Assembly (NCBI GenBank): GCA_027482225.1
Contig: JAIXWD010000007.1
Coordinates: forward strand, 248,001 to 312,000
Length of the DNA stretch: 64,000 bases
Reading direction: 5' to 3'
Source of the DNA: Bacteroidota bacterium
GTDB lineage: Bacteria > Bacteroidota > Bacteroidia > UKL13-3
Both the position numbers and the translations under genes were made by a program. Positions 8,289 through 16,808 of this stretch are shown here, piece by piece (the stretch's first letter is position 1; each line of letters opens with the position of its first letter). The notes under the pieces are model-generated. The model made no database searches. It worked only from the letters and a program-made list of their open reading frames with translations, and was not told where the DNA came from.

Positions 8289-8705
8289 CTAACTTCTTTC
8301 TTCAAAAAAAGGAGCAAATATTTCCATCAAATTTTGGGGGCAACGGATCATTTTATTTGTTTTCATATCAACAAAAACTAATGTAGTTTGTCCTGTGCAT
8401 AACAACTCATCCGCTTCGTTAAATACTTCGTAATCTATAATTGTTTTAACAGTGGGCATCACTTTAAAAAACGACTTAATGGTTAATAAGTCATCGTACT
8501 TGGCAGGTTTTTTATAATTTACTGTTAGGTTAACCACAGGCATCATTATGCCATTTTCTTCTAAGCTGCGATAGGTTACATCTATTTGCCTTAACGCTTC
8601 GGTACGCGCAATTTCGAAATATAAAGCATAGTTACCATGGTACACTACGCCCATTTGATCTGTTTCGCCATAACGAACGCGTAATTGAGTTTGCGTTGTG
8701 AACAT
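8289..8705 (-). CDS. Acyl-CoA thioesterase, YbgC/4HBT hotdog family
   Basis: This 138-aa single-domain hotdog protein has the 4HBT/YbgC signature RYGETDQMGVVYHGNY at about 10-25, which holds the catalytic aspartate and the Tyr/His pocket. Such enzymes hydrolyse short or medium acyl-CoA thioesters in the cytoplasm. It begins 2 nt after the lhgO stop, so the two genes form an operon. The physiological acyl group cannot be deduced. The ATG at 8705 fits the family start. Confidence 0.9.
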   Translation of the reverse strand: MFTTQTQLRVRYGETDQMGVVYHGNYALYFEIARTEALRQIDVTYRSLEENGIMMPVVNLTVNYKKPAKYDDLLTIKSFFKVMPTVKTIIDYEVFNEADELLCTGQTTLVFVDMKTNKMIRCPQNLMEIFAPFFEERS

Positions 8706-8707
8706 AA

Positions 8708-9907
8708 TTATCTATTTTTTTTAACAGCCAAATCGGCTATGGTTTTACCAATACTTAATGATGAAGTTGCAGCGGGTGATGGGGCGTTTAATACATGAAT
8801 GGCGTTGGCTCTTTCTATAATTTTAAAATCATCTAATAAACCACCAGACCGATCGCAAGCTTGTGCACGTACTCCAGATTCCGCAGGAATTAAATCATCT
8901 TCTTGTACTTCAGGTATCAAACGTTGTAATGCCTTAGTAAATGCGGATTTACTAAATGATCTATAAAATTCACCAATACCTGTTTTCCAATATTTAGCAG
9001 CCACTTTCTGAAAACCAGGCCATGCTAACGATTCAAACATTTCTTCCAAGTCAACATCACTTTTTAGGTAACCTTCGCGCTTAAATGCAAACACTGCATT
9101 GGGCCCTGCTTCAATATCCCCATTTATCATGCGCGTAAAGTGCACACCTAAAAATGGGAAATTAGGATCAGGAACAGGATAAATAAGGTTCTTTACCAAA
9201 TACCTCTTTTCAGGTTTAAGCATAAAATACTCTCCCCTAAATGGAATAATTTTAGTATCTATTTTCTCCCCTGCTAGTTCAGCTACCTTATCGCAATATA
9301 AACCTGCACAATTAACCAATGTGCTAGTAATAAATGTATTAAATGGAGTTACAATTTGCGTGTAATCCTGTTCTACAATTATATCTTCGGCTTTTTGGTT
9401 TAAGTATATATCGCCTCCCATATTGGTTACCAATTCAGCTAATTTCTCACATACTTCAGTGTAATCTATAATACCTGTGTAGGGCACATGAATTGCCTTA
9501 ACACCATTTAAATGGGGCTCGTAATCAGCAATTTGCTCTTTGTTTACGTATGTAATTTTTGTTAACCCATTTTCATGTCCACGGTTATATAACTTTTCTA
9601 ATTCTGGTAATTCATCGTCATTCACAGCAACAATTAACTTGCCACACAAGTCGAATTTAATGCCATGTTCAGCACAAAAATCAACCATCATGTTATAACC
9701 ATCTAAGCAGTTTTTAGCCTTTAAACTTCCAGGTTTGTAGTAAATACCCGAGTGTATTACACCACTATTGTGTCCCGTTTGGTGGGCAGCTAATGCCGGT
9801 TCTTTCTCTAACAAGACCAACTTAGCATGCGGTTGTAGTTTTAGTATATGATATGCGGAGGCTAGTCCTACTATTCCCCCGCCAATTATTACGTAGTCAT
9901 ATTTCAT
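8708..9907 (-). CDS. lhgO: L-2-hydroxyglutarate oxidase
   Basis: This 399-aa FAD-dependent oxidoreductase of the DAO family has the dinucleotide motif VIIGGGIVGLASAYHIL at the very N-terminus and the LhgO-typical HNSGVIHSGIYY at about 47-58. The C-terminal part (ESGVRAQ, PSPAATSSLSIG) also matches LhgO. It oxidises L-2-hydroxyglutarate to 2-oxoglutarate, a metabolite-repair reaction, passing electrons to the respiratory chain. I start at the ATG at 9907; a TTG three codons upstream is possible but adds nothing conserved. A near-consensus AATCTTTG box lies 6 nt upstream of that ATG. The thioesterase gene follows in the same operon. Confidence 0.92.
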   Translation of the reverse strand: MKYDYVIIGGGIVGLASAYHILKLQPHAKLVLLEKEPALAAHQTGHNSGVIHSGIYYKPGSLKAKNCLDGYNMMVDFCAEHGIKFDLCGKLIVAVNDDELPELEKLYNRGHENGLTKITYVNKEQIADYEPHLNGVKAIHVPYTGIIDYTEVCEKLAELVTNMGGDIYLNQKAEDIIVEQDYTQIVTPFNTFITSTLVNCAGLYCDKVAELAGEKIDTKIIPFRGEYFMLKPEKRYLVKNLIYPVPDPNFPFLGVHFTRMINGDIEAGPNAVFAFKREGYLKSDVDLEEMFESLAWPGFQKVAAKYWKTGIGEFYRSFSKSAFTKALQRLIPEVQEDDLIPAESGVRAQACDRSGGLLDDFKIIERANAIHVLNAPSPAATSSLSIGKTIADLAVKKNR

Positions 9908-10111
9908 GATGTGCAAAGATTGTATAATGTGGGTTTAAAACAAACCCGTTAATATCCAATTGGTTGTTGATTGTATCTAGAAGTGTGCATTAATAACTTT
10001 GTTAAGGGTTTATACATTAGGTACAGTAAACTTACAGTATTGAATACTTTTTTTTAATGCATTAAGTCATAAATTTACAATTAGGATTAAAATTAACCGT
10101 TGTACTTATTG

Positions 10112-10747
10112 ATGAAAGTAAACTTATTGATTTTACTATTATTGGTATTGGTGTTATTTACTAAATACCACTTAACCAAAACAAACCTGAATAATCATTT
10201 TTCAATTAACTTACTTGAAGAGTATCTTAAGGATGAAACCAACAACGTTAGCGTTTTTAAACCCAACTTATTGAAGGTTAATAAGCAAATTAAGCAGCTA
10301 AAAGCTGAGCATGTATCCATAAATCATTCATTAAAAATCATCAACCCAGTGGTAATTATATTGTTTATTATACAAATGCTAGTGCTGTTGCATTTTGTGT
10401 TACATTTCAAAATTAGAAAACTCGATGGGCTGGTAGTTTTTTTATTTACGGTACTTTTAGCTTGTTGTATTTTTATAGTCTTTAAAGGATTGGATCACTT
10501 TTACCTTGAAGGCAGCCGAGCAAACAACAGTTTAATTAAACAGATTTATTTTAGTTTATCAATGCTTTTCCCGATATTCTGTTTCAGTGGATTCTTCTTA
10601 AATCAACAAGAAATAAAACTTGGCTATCATCAATACAATTGGATTTCCACTTTATTAATATCAATCGGTATAATTTTCGGGGTTATTATACTTATATCTG
10701 GGTTTGGTTTATTTTTGGTACCCGACTTAAGTAATTTCAAAAACTAA
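10112..10747 (+). CDS. Hypothetical multi-pass membrane protein
   Basis: This 211-aa protein is not one I recognise. It has an N-terminal hydrophobic helix (about 5-15), a hydrophilic stretch to about 75, then four further membrane segments (about 80-97, 104-124, 145-163 and 175-198). The loops are short and no catalytic motif is visible. I start at the ATG at 10112; the frame opens from a TTG four codons earlier. It lies 16 nt upstream of the large DxNxDG-repeat gene on the same strand, so the two are probably co-transcribed. That context suggests a membrane partner for the secreted protein, but this is inference. Confidence 0.65.
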   Translation: MKVNLLILLLLVLVLFTKYHLTKTNLNNHFSINLLEEYLKDETNNVSVFKPNLLKVNKQIKQLKAEHVSINHSLKIINPVVIILFIIQMLVLLHFVLHFKIRKLDGLVVFLFTVLLACCIFIVFKGLDHFYLEGSRANNSLIKQIYFSLSMLFPIFCFSGFFLNQQEIKLGYHQYNWISTLLISIGIIFGVIILISGFGLFLVPDLSNFKN

Positions 10748-10763
10748 TTCATCAAATATATTA

Positions 10764-13427
10764 ATGAGATTATTGCTAGTTCTTTTTCTTTTTAGCTATT
10801 ACTCTAGCATTGCGCAGCATTGTGGATACGACCATACTGCTCTTATTGGAGTGCGCCCTTTGGATCAAAATAATCAACTTATAAAAGGCCTGCGTATTAT
10901 AATGCTGAATGAAAATGGGACACCTTTATTGGTGAGCAAAGAGATTTTTAAAAACAGTCAATATATCAACAGTTATATTGACACTGCTGAATTTTGGCAA
11001 AACCCAAGCCCAACAACAACTGATCATTTAAAGATAAGAGAAGAATACAAAAGGCATTTTATGCAGGCCGGACAAGACTATATCTTGTTAACAGTAAATA
11101 AAGGGAGAGAAGAAAAAGGACGGTACATTATCATTGAAGACATTGATGGAGAAGCAAACGGAGGTAAATTCAACAACAAAATTGTTAATGTAAAGCCCGA
11201 GCACATCCAAGGATTATGTGGTTATCCTGATGAAAAGCAATTTATATCAGGCTATCTTCCCTTGTTGATTAAACTTGATCCATTTATTGACCGAGGCAAA
11301 TTTGTAACCACTAAAAAAATGAGCGGATACACATTTATTTACGACAAATCACCTTTAGCTCCTTGTCCTGAGTGTAAAGATTTTTATTGTGAATCGTTAA
11401 TTATTTTAGGACCAGATAGTACCACATTGTTTAATCGGGTATTTACTTTTAAAAGTGGCGAAGAAAACAACAAGTTGTCGAATAACTTTGAAGTTGAAGA
11501 TTACAATTTTAATGGTTTACCTGATTTTAGGTTTATACAACATGATGGACAAAAGGCAAATTATTTTGTTTGCGATAAAAAACGTAAAATATTTGTAGAA
11601 GACCCTCTATTAAACAGCTTTGATAAAATTGAATTTAACTTTAAAGGTAAACATTTAATTGGTGATAAACTTGCGTTTTACGCTTACGACAGTGCGGTCA
11701 AGGACATTAACAAGGACAATGAAAACCTAGACTTTCAATCACGCTATTATGTTAGCGGAACAGCTACTAAATATGTAAAAGAATTTTACAGAAAATATTT
11801 ATATACCAAGGATGGATTAAGAGCAGAAAACAAAACAAATTATTACCAATACGAAAATTATACGCTCACTCCTATTTCTGACACTGCCTATCAACAACAA
11901 GAAAAGACACTTGCTAACAATGAAATAATTTACCATGTTACTCCATTTAAATTTGTATTGGAGAGAAACTGTAAAGGAGTTGAATTACCTGCCGAAAAAG
12001 GCTATTACGCAAATAAAATATCAGTTTACGATTTAAAAGACAATCAGCACATTCATTCAATAGTTGCTGTTGGAAATCAGATCAAAGAAAACCCAGGTTG
12101 TTCTGATTCGCTGCAAATTGCGGATTATAACTTTGATGGTTTTCCAGATTTCAGAATTTGTAATATTGGTATTTCCAATAAGCATAATTATTACATTTAT
12201 CATAAAAAACGTAATACATTTATAATAGAAAAAACGCTTTCAGAATTGTTTGGACTTACCTTCGATTTCGAACATAAAATTGCCAAAGGCAACACCGAAA
12301 GAAAAGAGTTTATGGGTTATCCTTGGGAAAGTCCCTACCAATATTACATGGAAACACTACAATTTAAAGGTACGGCTTTAGAGAATTTGATAGTTACAAC
12401 CACTACTTACGGAATTGGAACTGCCGTTACTGCTATCGCTAAATACATCAATCAAAAAAGAATTTATGAAGGCGATTCATTTGCCATAAAAATTCAGAAT
12501 AACAACTTACTCAGTAAAACCGTGGGCGGCTTTAGGTTTGAAGTTGAATTTAATCCCGAAGAATATAAACCCAGTGGTGAAAAAGGTTCTTATGTAAAAA
12601 TCTTAAATGTATATGACAAGGAAAGAAGGATTGGTCATTATGAAATGCATGGAAATTACTTAAAAGAAGTGCCGCACTGGTTAGACAGCCTAGAAATTGC
12701 CGATTATAATTTTGATGGTTTTACTGACATTAGGATGTACAACAGCAATTTTAATAATGGAAGGTACGTATACTTTTTATACAACCCTGAACCTGATGTG
12801 AAACAATTTTACCAAGACAGTTACTTTTCACTTTTAACAGCATCTGAGTTTATTCCAAAAGAAAATATGATGAAAGGCAAGATTTCTGGAGACAATCAAA
12901 CCATGTATTTCTATTTAAAAAACGACACCTTAACACTTACAACGCAGGATAATGACCTATCAAAATCACCTTTTATTGAAGAGTGCATATATAAAAATGG
13001 CAACAGAAAAAGTTTGCGAAGCGCTTATGGAAAATTAGAACCTGAAATAAAAAAAGAATATGGCGATTACAACTTTGATGGCCACGAAGACTTCAGGCAA
13101 CAAAGCAAAAAAAGCCCTTATTATTGGAATGTATTTATTTACAATCCAAAAAATGAATCGTTTGAAAAAGATACATTATTGAGCAAATTTGAAATTTTTA
13201 CTTACAACAAGAATGAACGTAAACTTGATGGTTATTACCGTGTAAAGTCTGATGAACTTACTTGGGAAACATATTATTACCAATGGAGTTTTACAGAAAA
13301 GAAAATGAAATTGTATCAGGAACAAACCTGTAATTCAAAATACCCAATGTCTGAAAGTCAACGCTGTATAATTCGTACATTAATTGATGGCAAATGGATA
13401 GAAACAGAAACATTTGGAGCTGAATAA
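10764..13427 (+). CDS. Secreted protein with four DYNFDG (FG-GAP/XAC2610-like) repeats
   Basis: This 887-aa protein has a signal peptide (about 1-17, ending SIAQ) followed by a Cys-containing N-terminal domain. Four spaced repeats centre on about residues 245, 452, 645 and 766. Each reads like A-D-Y-N-F-D-G-x-x-D-[FI]-R, then after some 15-20 residues a Y-x-[YF]-x-[YN] strand and a short basic or acidic turn. The D-x-N-x-D-G core resembles calcium loops of FG-GAP/VCBS and XAC2610-type beta-propeller or sandwich repeats. There is no T9SS C-terminal sorting domain and no enzyme motif, so a periplasmic or surface binding role is the safest guess. It sits between two membrane-protein genes and ends 1 nt before the next ATG. 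Confidence 0.7.
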   Translation: MRLLLVLFLFSYYSSIAQHCGYDHTALIGVRPLDQNNQLIKGLRIIMLNENGTPLLVSKEIFKNSQYINSYIDTAEFWQNPSPTTTDHLKIREEYKRHFMQAGQDYILLTVNKGREEKGRYIIIEDIDGEANGGKFNNKIVNVKPEHIQGLCGYPDEKQFISGYLPLLIKLDPFIDRGKFVTTKKMSGYTFIYDKSPLAPCPECKDFYCESLIILGPDSTTLFNRVFTFKSGEENNKLSNNFEVEDYNFNGLPDFRFIQHDGQKANYFVCDKKRKIFVEDPLLNSFDKIEFNFKGKHLIGDKLAFYAYDSAVKDINKDNENLDFQSRYYVSGTATKYVKEFYRKYLYTKDGLRAENKTNYYQYENYTLTPISDTAYQQQEKTLANNEIIYHVTPFKFVLERNCKGVELPAEKGYYANKISVYDLKDNQHIHSIVAVGNQIKENPGCSDSLQIADYNFDGFPDFRICNIGISNKHNYYIYHKKRNTFIIEKTLSELFGLTFDFEHKIAKGNTERKEFMGYPWESPYQYYMETLQFKGTALENLIVTTTTYGIGTAVTAIAKYINQKRIYEGDSFAIKIQNNNLLSKTVGGFRFEVEFNPEEYKPSGEKGSYVKILNVYDKERRIGHYEMHGNYLKEVPHWLDSLEIADYNFDGFTDIRMYNSNFNNGRYVYFLYNPEPDVKQFYQDSYFSLLTASEFIPKENMMKGKISGDNQTMYFYLKNDTLTLTTQDNDLSKSPFIEECIYKNGNRKSLRSAYGKLEPEIKKEYGDYNFDGHEDFRQQSKKSPYYWNVFIYNPKNESFEKDTLLSKFEIFTYNKNERKLDGYYRVKSDELTWETYYYQWSFTEKKMKLYQEQTCNSKYPMSESQRCIIRTLIDGKWIETETFGAE

Positions 13428-13428
13428 A

Positions 13429-13860
13429 ATGAAACGGAACATAACTAAACTTTTTGGAACAGTGCTTCCATTAACCATTATTTCTATGTTCATAATTACT
13501 AAATGGTGGTATGTTTTACCCATTGATGGAACTGTTAAAATGTATTGGGGATTTCCCTTTGCATTTATGGGAGAAGGTTTTCATACCTCCATGTCGTTGC
13601 AGTTTTTCACAATAGAATTTCTGGCTGATTTTGCTTTTTATTTCATCATCATCTTGGTAATGGTTTTAGTATTTTTAAAATGGCTTCCTACTAATAAAAT
13701 CCCTAAAATATTTACCAAAACAGTTTGGGTATTAACCCTCATTTTATTAATAGGGTTTGGTTTTATTGTAACAACTTCAAATCCTATTTTTCATTCAAAA
13801 AGAAATTACGATTGGCATGTGTTAACCACAGGTTATGTATGGATTTGGCAGAGTTCATAA
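13429..13860 (+). CDS. Hypothetical small membrane protein
   Basis: This 143-aa protein is not one I recognise. It has three membrane helices (about 8-25, 63-83 and 99-118) and a Trp/Tyr-rich C-terminus ending in VWIWQSS. The ATG at 13429 lies one base after the stop of the DxNxDG gene, with GGAG 9 nt upstream, so translational coupling is likely. A TTG at 13414 would extend it by five residues overlapping the upstream gene; the ATG is preferred. By position it is part of the same accessory operon. Confidence 0.6.
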   Translation: MKRNITKLFGTVLPLTIISMFIITKWWYVLPIDGTVKMYWGFPFAFMGEGFHTSMSLQFFTIEFLADFAFYFIIILVMVLVFLKWLPTNKIPKIFTKTVWVLTLILLIGFGFIVTTSNPIFHSKRNYDWHVLTTGYVWIWQSS

Positions 13861-14019
13861 AGACCTGATTTTAATTTTAATCTAAATCAAAAAAAATAAC
13901 GATACGTTTATGGATATGATAAATATATATTTTAACAACACTTTCTTTTTAAAGCAATTATTCGGGGGAAGTAATATTACATTACTTATGGTTCAATCAG
14001 AAAATTCAACAGTTCAATA

Positions 14020-15186
14020 ATGAAAACAACTAAATTACACCTGCTAGTTATGATGGTTTTGATGATTAATAACTATGCTTGGGCTTATCTAAAGTACCAT
14101 CCAGTAAGCTTTGTTTTAAATACGGATAAGGATAGTTATTATGAAGGAGAAAAAATTACATTTAACATCACCATCACCAATACAAGTAAAGAAAGCACCT
14201 ACCCTGTATTACTTCCGCATACTCAAAACATTGGACAAAAATTGTTTTATTTAAATGCTTACGACAAAGCAAATAACTCCCTAATATTAAGATATACAGA
14301 AAACAAAATGCTGAACATGATGGTGTATGATACGGGTACTGTTAAAATCAGGTATTTAAAACCGCAAGAGCAAATTGTTATTCCTATATACCTCAATGAT
14401 TTTGAAAACTATTATAATTACTATACCCAAAACGCTTCGCACCATAGTTTCGGTGTTCCAATTTTTGCAGGGCATTACAAGGTAAACGTTACTTACAACC
14501 CACATGGGATAACGCTAGGTGATAGCATTTATGACTATTATGATGATTTTGATAAAGACATCCCTTTTGTAGGAAAACAAGCTATGCCTGCCAATGGACA
14601 AATTACCCAAATGATTGATTTAAAGATTAAACGAAGTAAAGACACCATCATTTCTATTGAACGAAAAAAATATTACATAAAAACCGATGGATACAGGTAT
14701 TTTTATCTATCTAAAAATTCACCACAAATAACCACAGATACAACTTGCCATCATATTACTGATCTTCCGCCCGATAGCTTTTCTATTAAAAACGAATATT
14801 TCTACAGCCACTTTACCGATTTGTATGCCGAGTACATAGCTCGTTTTGATGATGGTGATATAAGAGAATACAGAAGGTTTAGCGACTACTGTCCAGATTA
14901 TTTGTATACCGAAAAGTATAATGAGTTTAAGCAAAAAACACACTTCATGACTCAATTAAGCGACAAGCGATTTTACAGTGTTTCCTACCATCAACCCGGA
15001 AATAAAATACACCAAGAAACATATTGCAGTGCAGACGGAACACTATGTAATGTTACAAACTATGTGTATAACAAAAAAGGTGAATTTAAATACAAAGAAA
15101 TAACGCAAACACAACCCTGTATAGAGGTAGAGATTGATGGTAAGAAAAGAAGTTATCATTTAGTTGAACAACTAGAAGGACGTTAA
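14020..15186 (+). CDS. Secreted protein with N-terminal beta-sandwich, function unknown
   Basis: This 388-aa protein has a signal peptide (about 1-23, ending NYAWA). Residues about 28-180 read like an Ig/BsuPI-type beta-sandwich: FVLNTDKDSYYEGEKITFNI, then TITNTSK, and an exposed-edge pattern that ends in HYKVNVTYNP. The C-terminal half (about 200-388) is Tyr/Asp-rich and contains repeated strand-turn patterns of the kind seen in MORN-like or antitoxin-like repeats. I do not recognise the family. It lies 159 nt after the previous gene on the same strand, and a 36-codon frame ends in TAATG at its start codon. It converges on the hydrolase gene with a 3-nt gap. Confidence 0.65.
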   Translation: MKTTKLHLLVMMVLMINNYAWAYLKYHPVSFVLNTDKDSYYEGEKITFNITITNTSKESTYPVLLPHTQNIGQKLFYLNAYDKANNSLILRYTENKMLNMMVYDTGTVKIRYLKPQEQIVIPIYLNDFENYYNYYTQNASHHSFGVPIFAGHYKVNVTYNPHGITLGDSIYDYYDDFDKDIPFVGKQAMPANGQITQMIDLKIKRSKDTIISIERKKYYIKTDGYRYFYLSKNSPQITTDTTCHHITDLPPDSFSIKNEYFYSHFTDLYAEYIARFDDGDIREYRRFSDYCPDYLYTEKYNEFKQKTHFMTQLSDKRFYSVSYHQPGNKIHQETYCSADGTLCNVTNYVYNKKGEFKYKEITQTQPCIEVEIDGKKRSYHLVEQLEGR

Positions 15187-15189
15187 ACG

Positions 15190-15978
15190 TTATTTACTCT
15201 CACCTAATAAATAGCCAATAACTTTTTGATTAAATATAACAGCATGTTCTACATTAACCACATGACCACAATTTTGTATAATAAACAATTCGGAGGTTTT
15301 AGTGTGATTGGCCACCACTTGTTTTACGGATGGTAAAAACATATAATCTTCCTCACCCATTACGTACAAAGTTGGTATGTTTAATTCGGTTTGACGGAAC
15401 CAACGCAATACCGAATTAACTTCGGCTGTTAGTTTAAACCACTTGATAAACTCTTTTTGGTATAGCTTTTTAGCCTCATTGATAAATAACAAACGCGAAT
15501 GTTTGTGGTTCTTTTTTGGCATGATAACAAACGCAAAAAATCGATAAAGCACTAAATAAGGCAATAGATATTTAAATATATTGCCAAGACGCATTAAAAT
15601 TTGCGAACGGAAGTTCATTTTTAAAATAGCACCACCCAAAATCATGCTTTTTACACGTGTGGGATGCATTTCGGCCAATTGCCTTATTACGATAGTACCC
15701 AATGAAATACCGATAAAGTGAGATGATTCAATCTGTAAATGATTAATCACTTCTAACACATCTTCTGCAATTGTTTTAAATGCGTATGGCTTATTAAATT
15801 TGGGTTGATGCTGTTCTTTAGAGCTACCATGCCCTCGTAAATCCAACAAAAGCACGTTAAAATGCTTGTTAAAATCTTTTATTTGTTTGAACCAAATGTT
15901 TGAGCTTCCTCCAGCACCGTGAACAAAAGTTACCCAATCTTTGGCGTTTTGATTTTTATAAATGGTGTAAGCAATCAA
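15190..15978 (-). CDS. Alpha/beta-fold hydrolase
   Basis: This 262-aa cytoplasmic alpha/beta hydrolase has the oxyanion-hole block FVHGAGGSSNIW at about 19-30, DLRGHGSS in the next strand, a nucleophile elbow GISLG at about 95-99 (serine nucleophile), an acid in the VMGEEDYMFLP loop and the histidine in NCGHVVNVE. The set is complete, so it should be active; typical substrates are esters, lactones or diketones and cannot be chosen from sequence. The start must be the TTG at 15978 or later, because an in-frame TAA lies two codons upstream and no ATG precedes the conserved region. Confidence 0.87.
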   Translation of the reverse strand: MIAYTIYKNQNAKDWVTFVHGAGGSSNIWFKQIKDFNKHFNVLLLDLRGHGSSKEQHQPKFNKPYAFKTIAEDVLEVINHLQIESSHFIGISLGTIVIRQLAEMHPTRVKSMILGGAILKMNFRSQILMRLGNIFKYLLPYLVLYRFFAFVIMPKKNHKHSRLLFINEAKKLYQKEFIKWFKLTAEVNSVLRWFRQTELNIPTLYVMGEEDYMFLPSVKQVVANHTKTSELFIIQNCGHVVNVEHAVIFNQKVIGYLLGESK

Positions 15979-16059
15979 ATTTTAATATTTTGCCGAATAT
16001 AAGGCTTTTTAAATAAACCAAAATTGTATTGTTGTAAAATATCAAAAAAAAATTAGCAA

Positions 16060-16566
16060 ATGCAAATAGATAACCTTAGAATTTTAGAAACCATTGCAGT
16101 TATCGTTTTATACATTGTTTTGTTTTTTATTACTAAAACCATTATAAACACTGCATTAAAAAACGCGCATCTTCAACGCACCCGCAGAAAAATAATAATT
16201 AAAGCAGTGCATTTATTTACAAGCTTAGCGGCCTTAACCTTAATTGCTGGTATTTGGGGGTTGAAACAAAATGAAATTGCCTTATTTGCCAGTACTGTTT
16301 TTACAGCATTAGGCATCGCTTTTTTTGCGCAGTGGTCTTTGCTTTCTAATATTACCTCCAGTATTATCTTATTCTTTAATCACCCTTTAAAACTGGGCGA
16401 TACCATTAAAGTGTTGGACAAAGACTATCCTTTTGAAGGTGAAATAACAGAGTTGTCGTATTTCTTTATTCACCTAAAAACCCAAACAGGAGAAATCATT
16501 ACGATTCCAAATTCATTGGTATTGCAAAAATCCATTTCTGTGGTGGTTAAACGAGAAAATGAATAG
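16060..16566 (+). CDS. Short MscS-family mechanosensitive channel
   Basis: This 168-aa protein covers two N-terminal membrane helices (about 9-28 and 47-66), the pore-lining TM3 region (about 76-112, with FFAQWSLLSNITSSIILFF), and the first part of the cytosolic beta domain (PLKLGDTIKV ... TIPNSLVLQKSISV). The C-terminal alpha/beta vestibule of E. coli MscS (286 aa) is missing: the protein stops shortly after the beta domain. The stop is in clean sequence and the frame shows no damage, so this looks like a natural minimal form rather than a pseudogene. It gates ions upon membrane tension. Confidence 0.85.
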   Translation: MQIDNLRILETIAVIVLYIVLFFITKTIINTALKNAHLQRTRRKIIIKAVHLFTSLAALTLIAGIWGLKQNEIALFASTVFTALGIAFFAQWSLLSNITSSIILFFNHPLKLGDTIKVLDKDYPFEGEITELSYFFIHLKTQTGEIITIPNSLVLQKSISVVVKRENE

Positions 16567-16730
16567 AAAAACTATTGTAAATCAATTAACAAAAACAATC
16601 TATTAATAAAAACTATAAAACTCCTGTTTTTGATACATGAATAATATTCGGCACACTCGAAATGGCTTTATATTAAAACATAAATTTAACTAACCATAGA
16701 AATCAATAACTGTTGAACTAAACCACGAAT

Positions 16731-16748
16731 ACAGACGTTGCGGTCTGT
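16731..16748. other. Short stem-loop in the mscS to PIG-L spacer
   Basis: ACAGAC (16731-16736) pairs with GTCTGT (16743-16748) around a GTTGCG loop. No T-run follows, so it is not a clear terminator. Together with the tandem repeat just after it, it is the only structure in this 242-bp spacer. Confidence 0.35.
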
Positions 16749-16756
16749 ACCTGCGG

Positions 16757-16794
16757 CCAATCAACTAATAACTAATCAACCAATAACCAATCAT
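16757..16794. repeat. 15-bp tandem repeat upstream of the PIG-L gene
   Basis: Two and a half copies of a 15-bp unit, CCAATCAACTAATAA, CTAATCAACCAATAA and CCAATCAT, end 14 nt before the ATG of the deacetylase gene. Confidence 0.6.
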
Positions 16795-16808
16795 CCATAC
16801 CAACAAGC

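Noticed and set aside
9931-9947. GGGTTT/AAACCC stem upstream of lhgO as regulatory element
   Set aside because: It is a short 6-bp stem without conserved context, and the probable lhgO promoter box lies downstream of it.
10112-15186. Toxin-immunity or defence island
   Set aside because: No nuclease, toxin, Rhs, effector-export or nucleotide-signalling motif is visible in any of the four products; only membrane and secreted features are seen.
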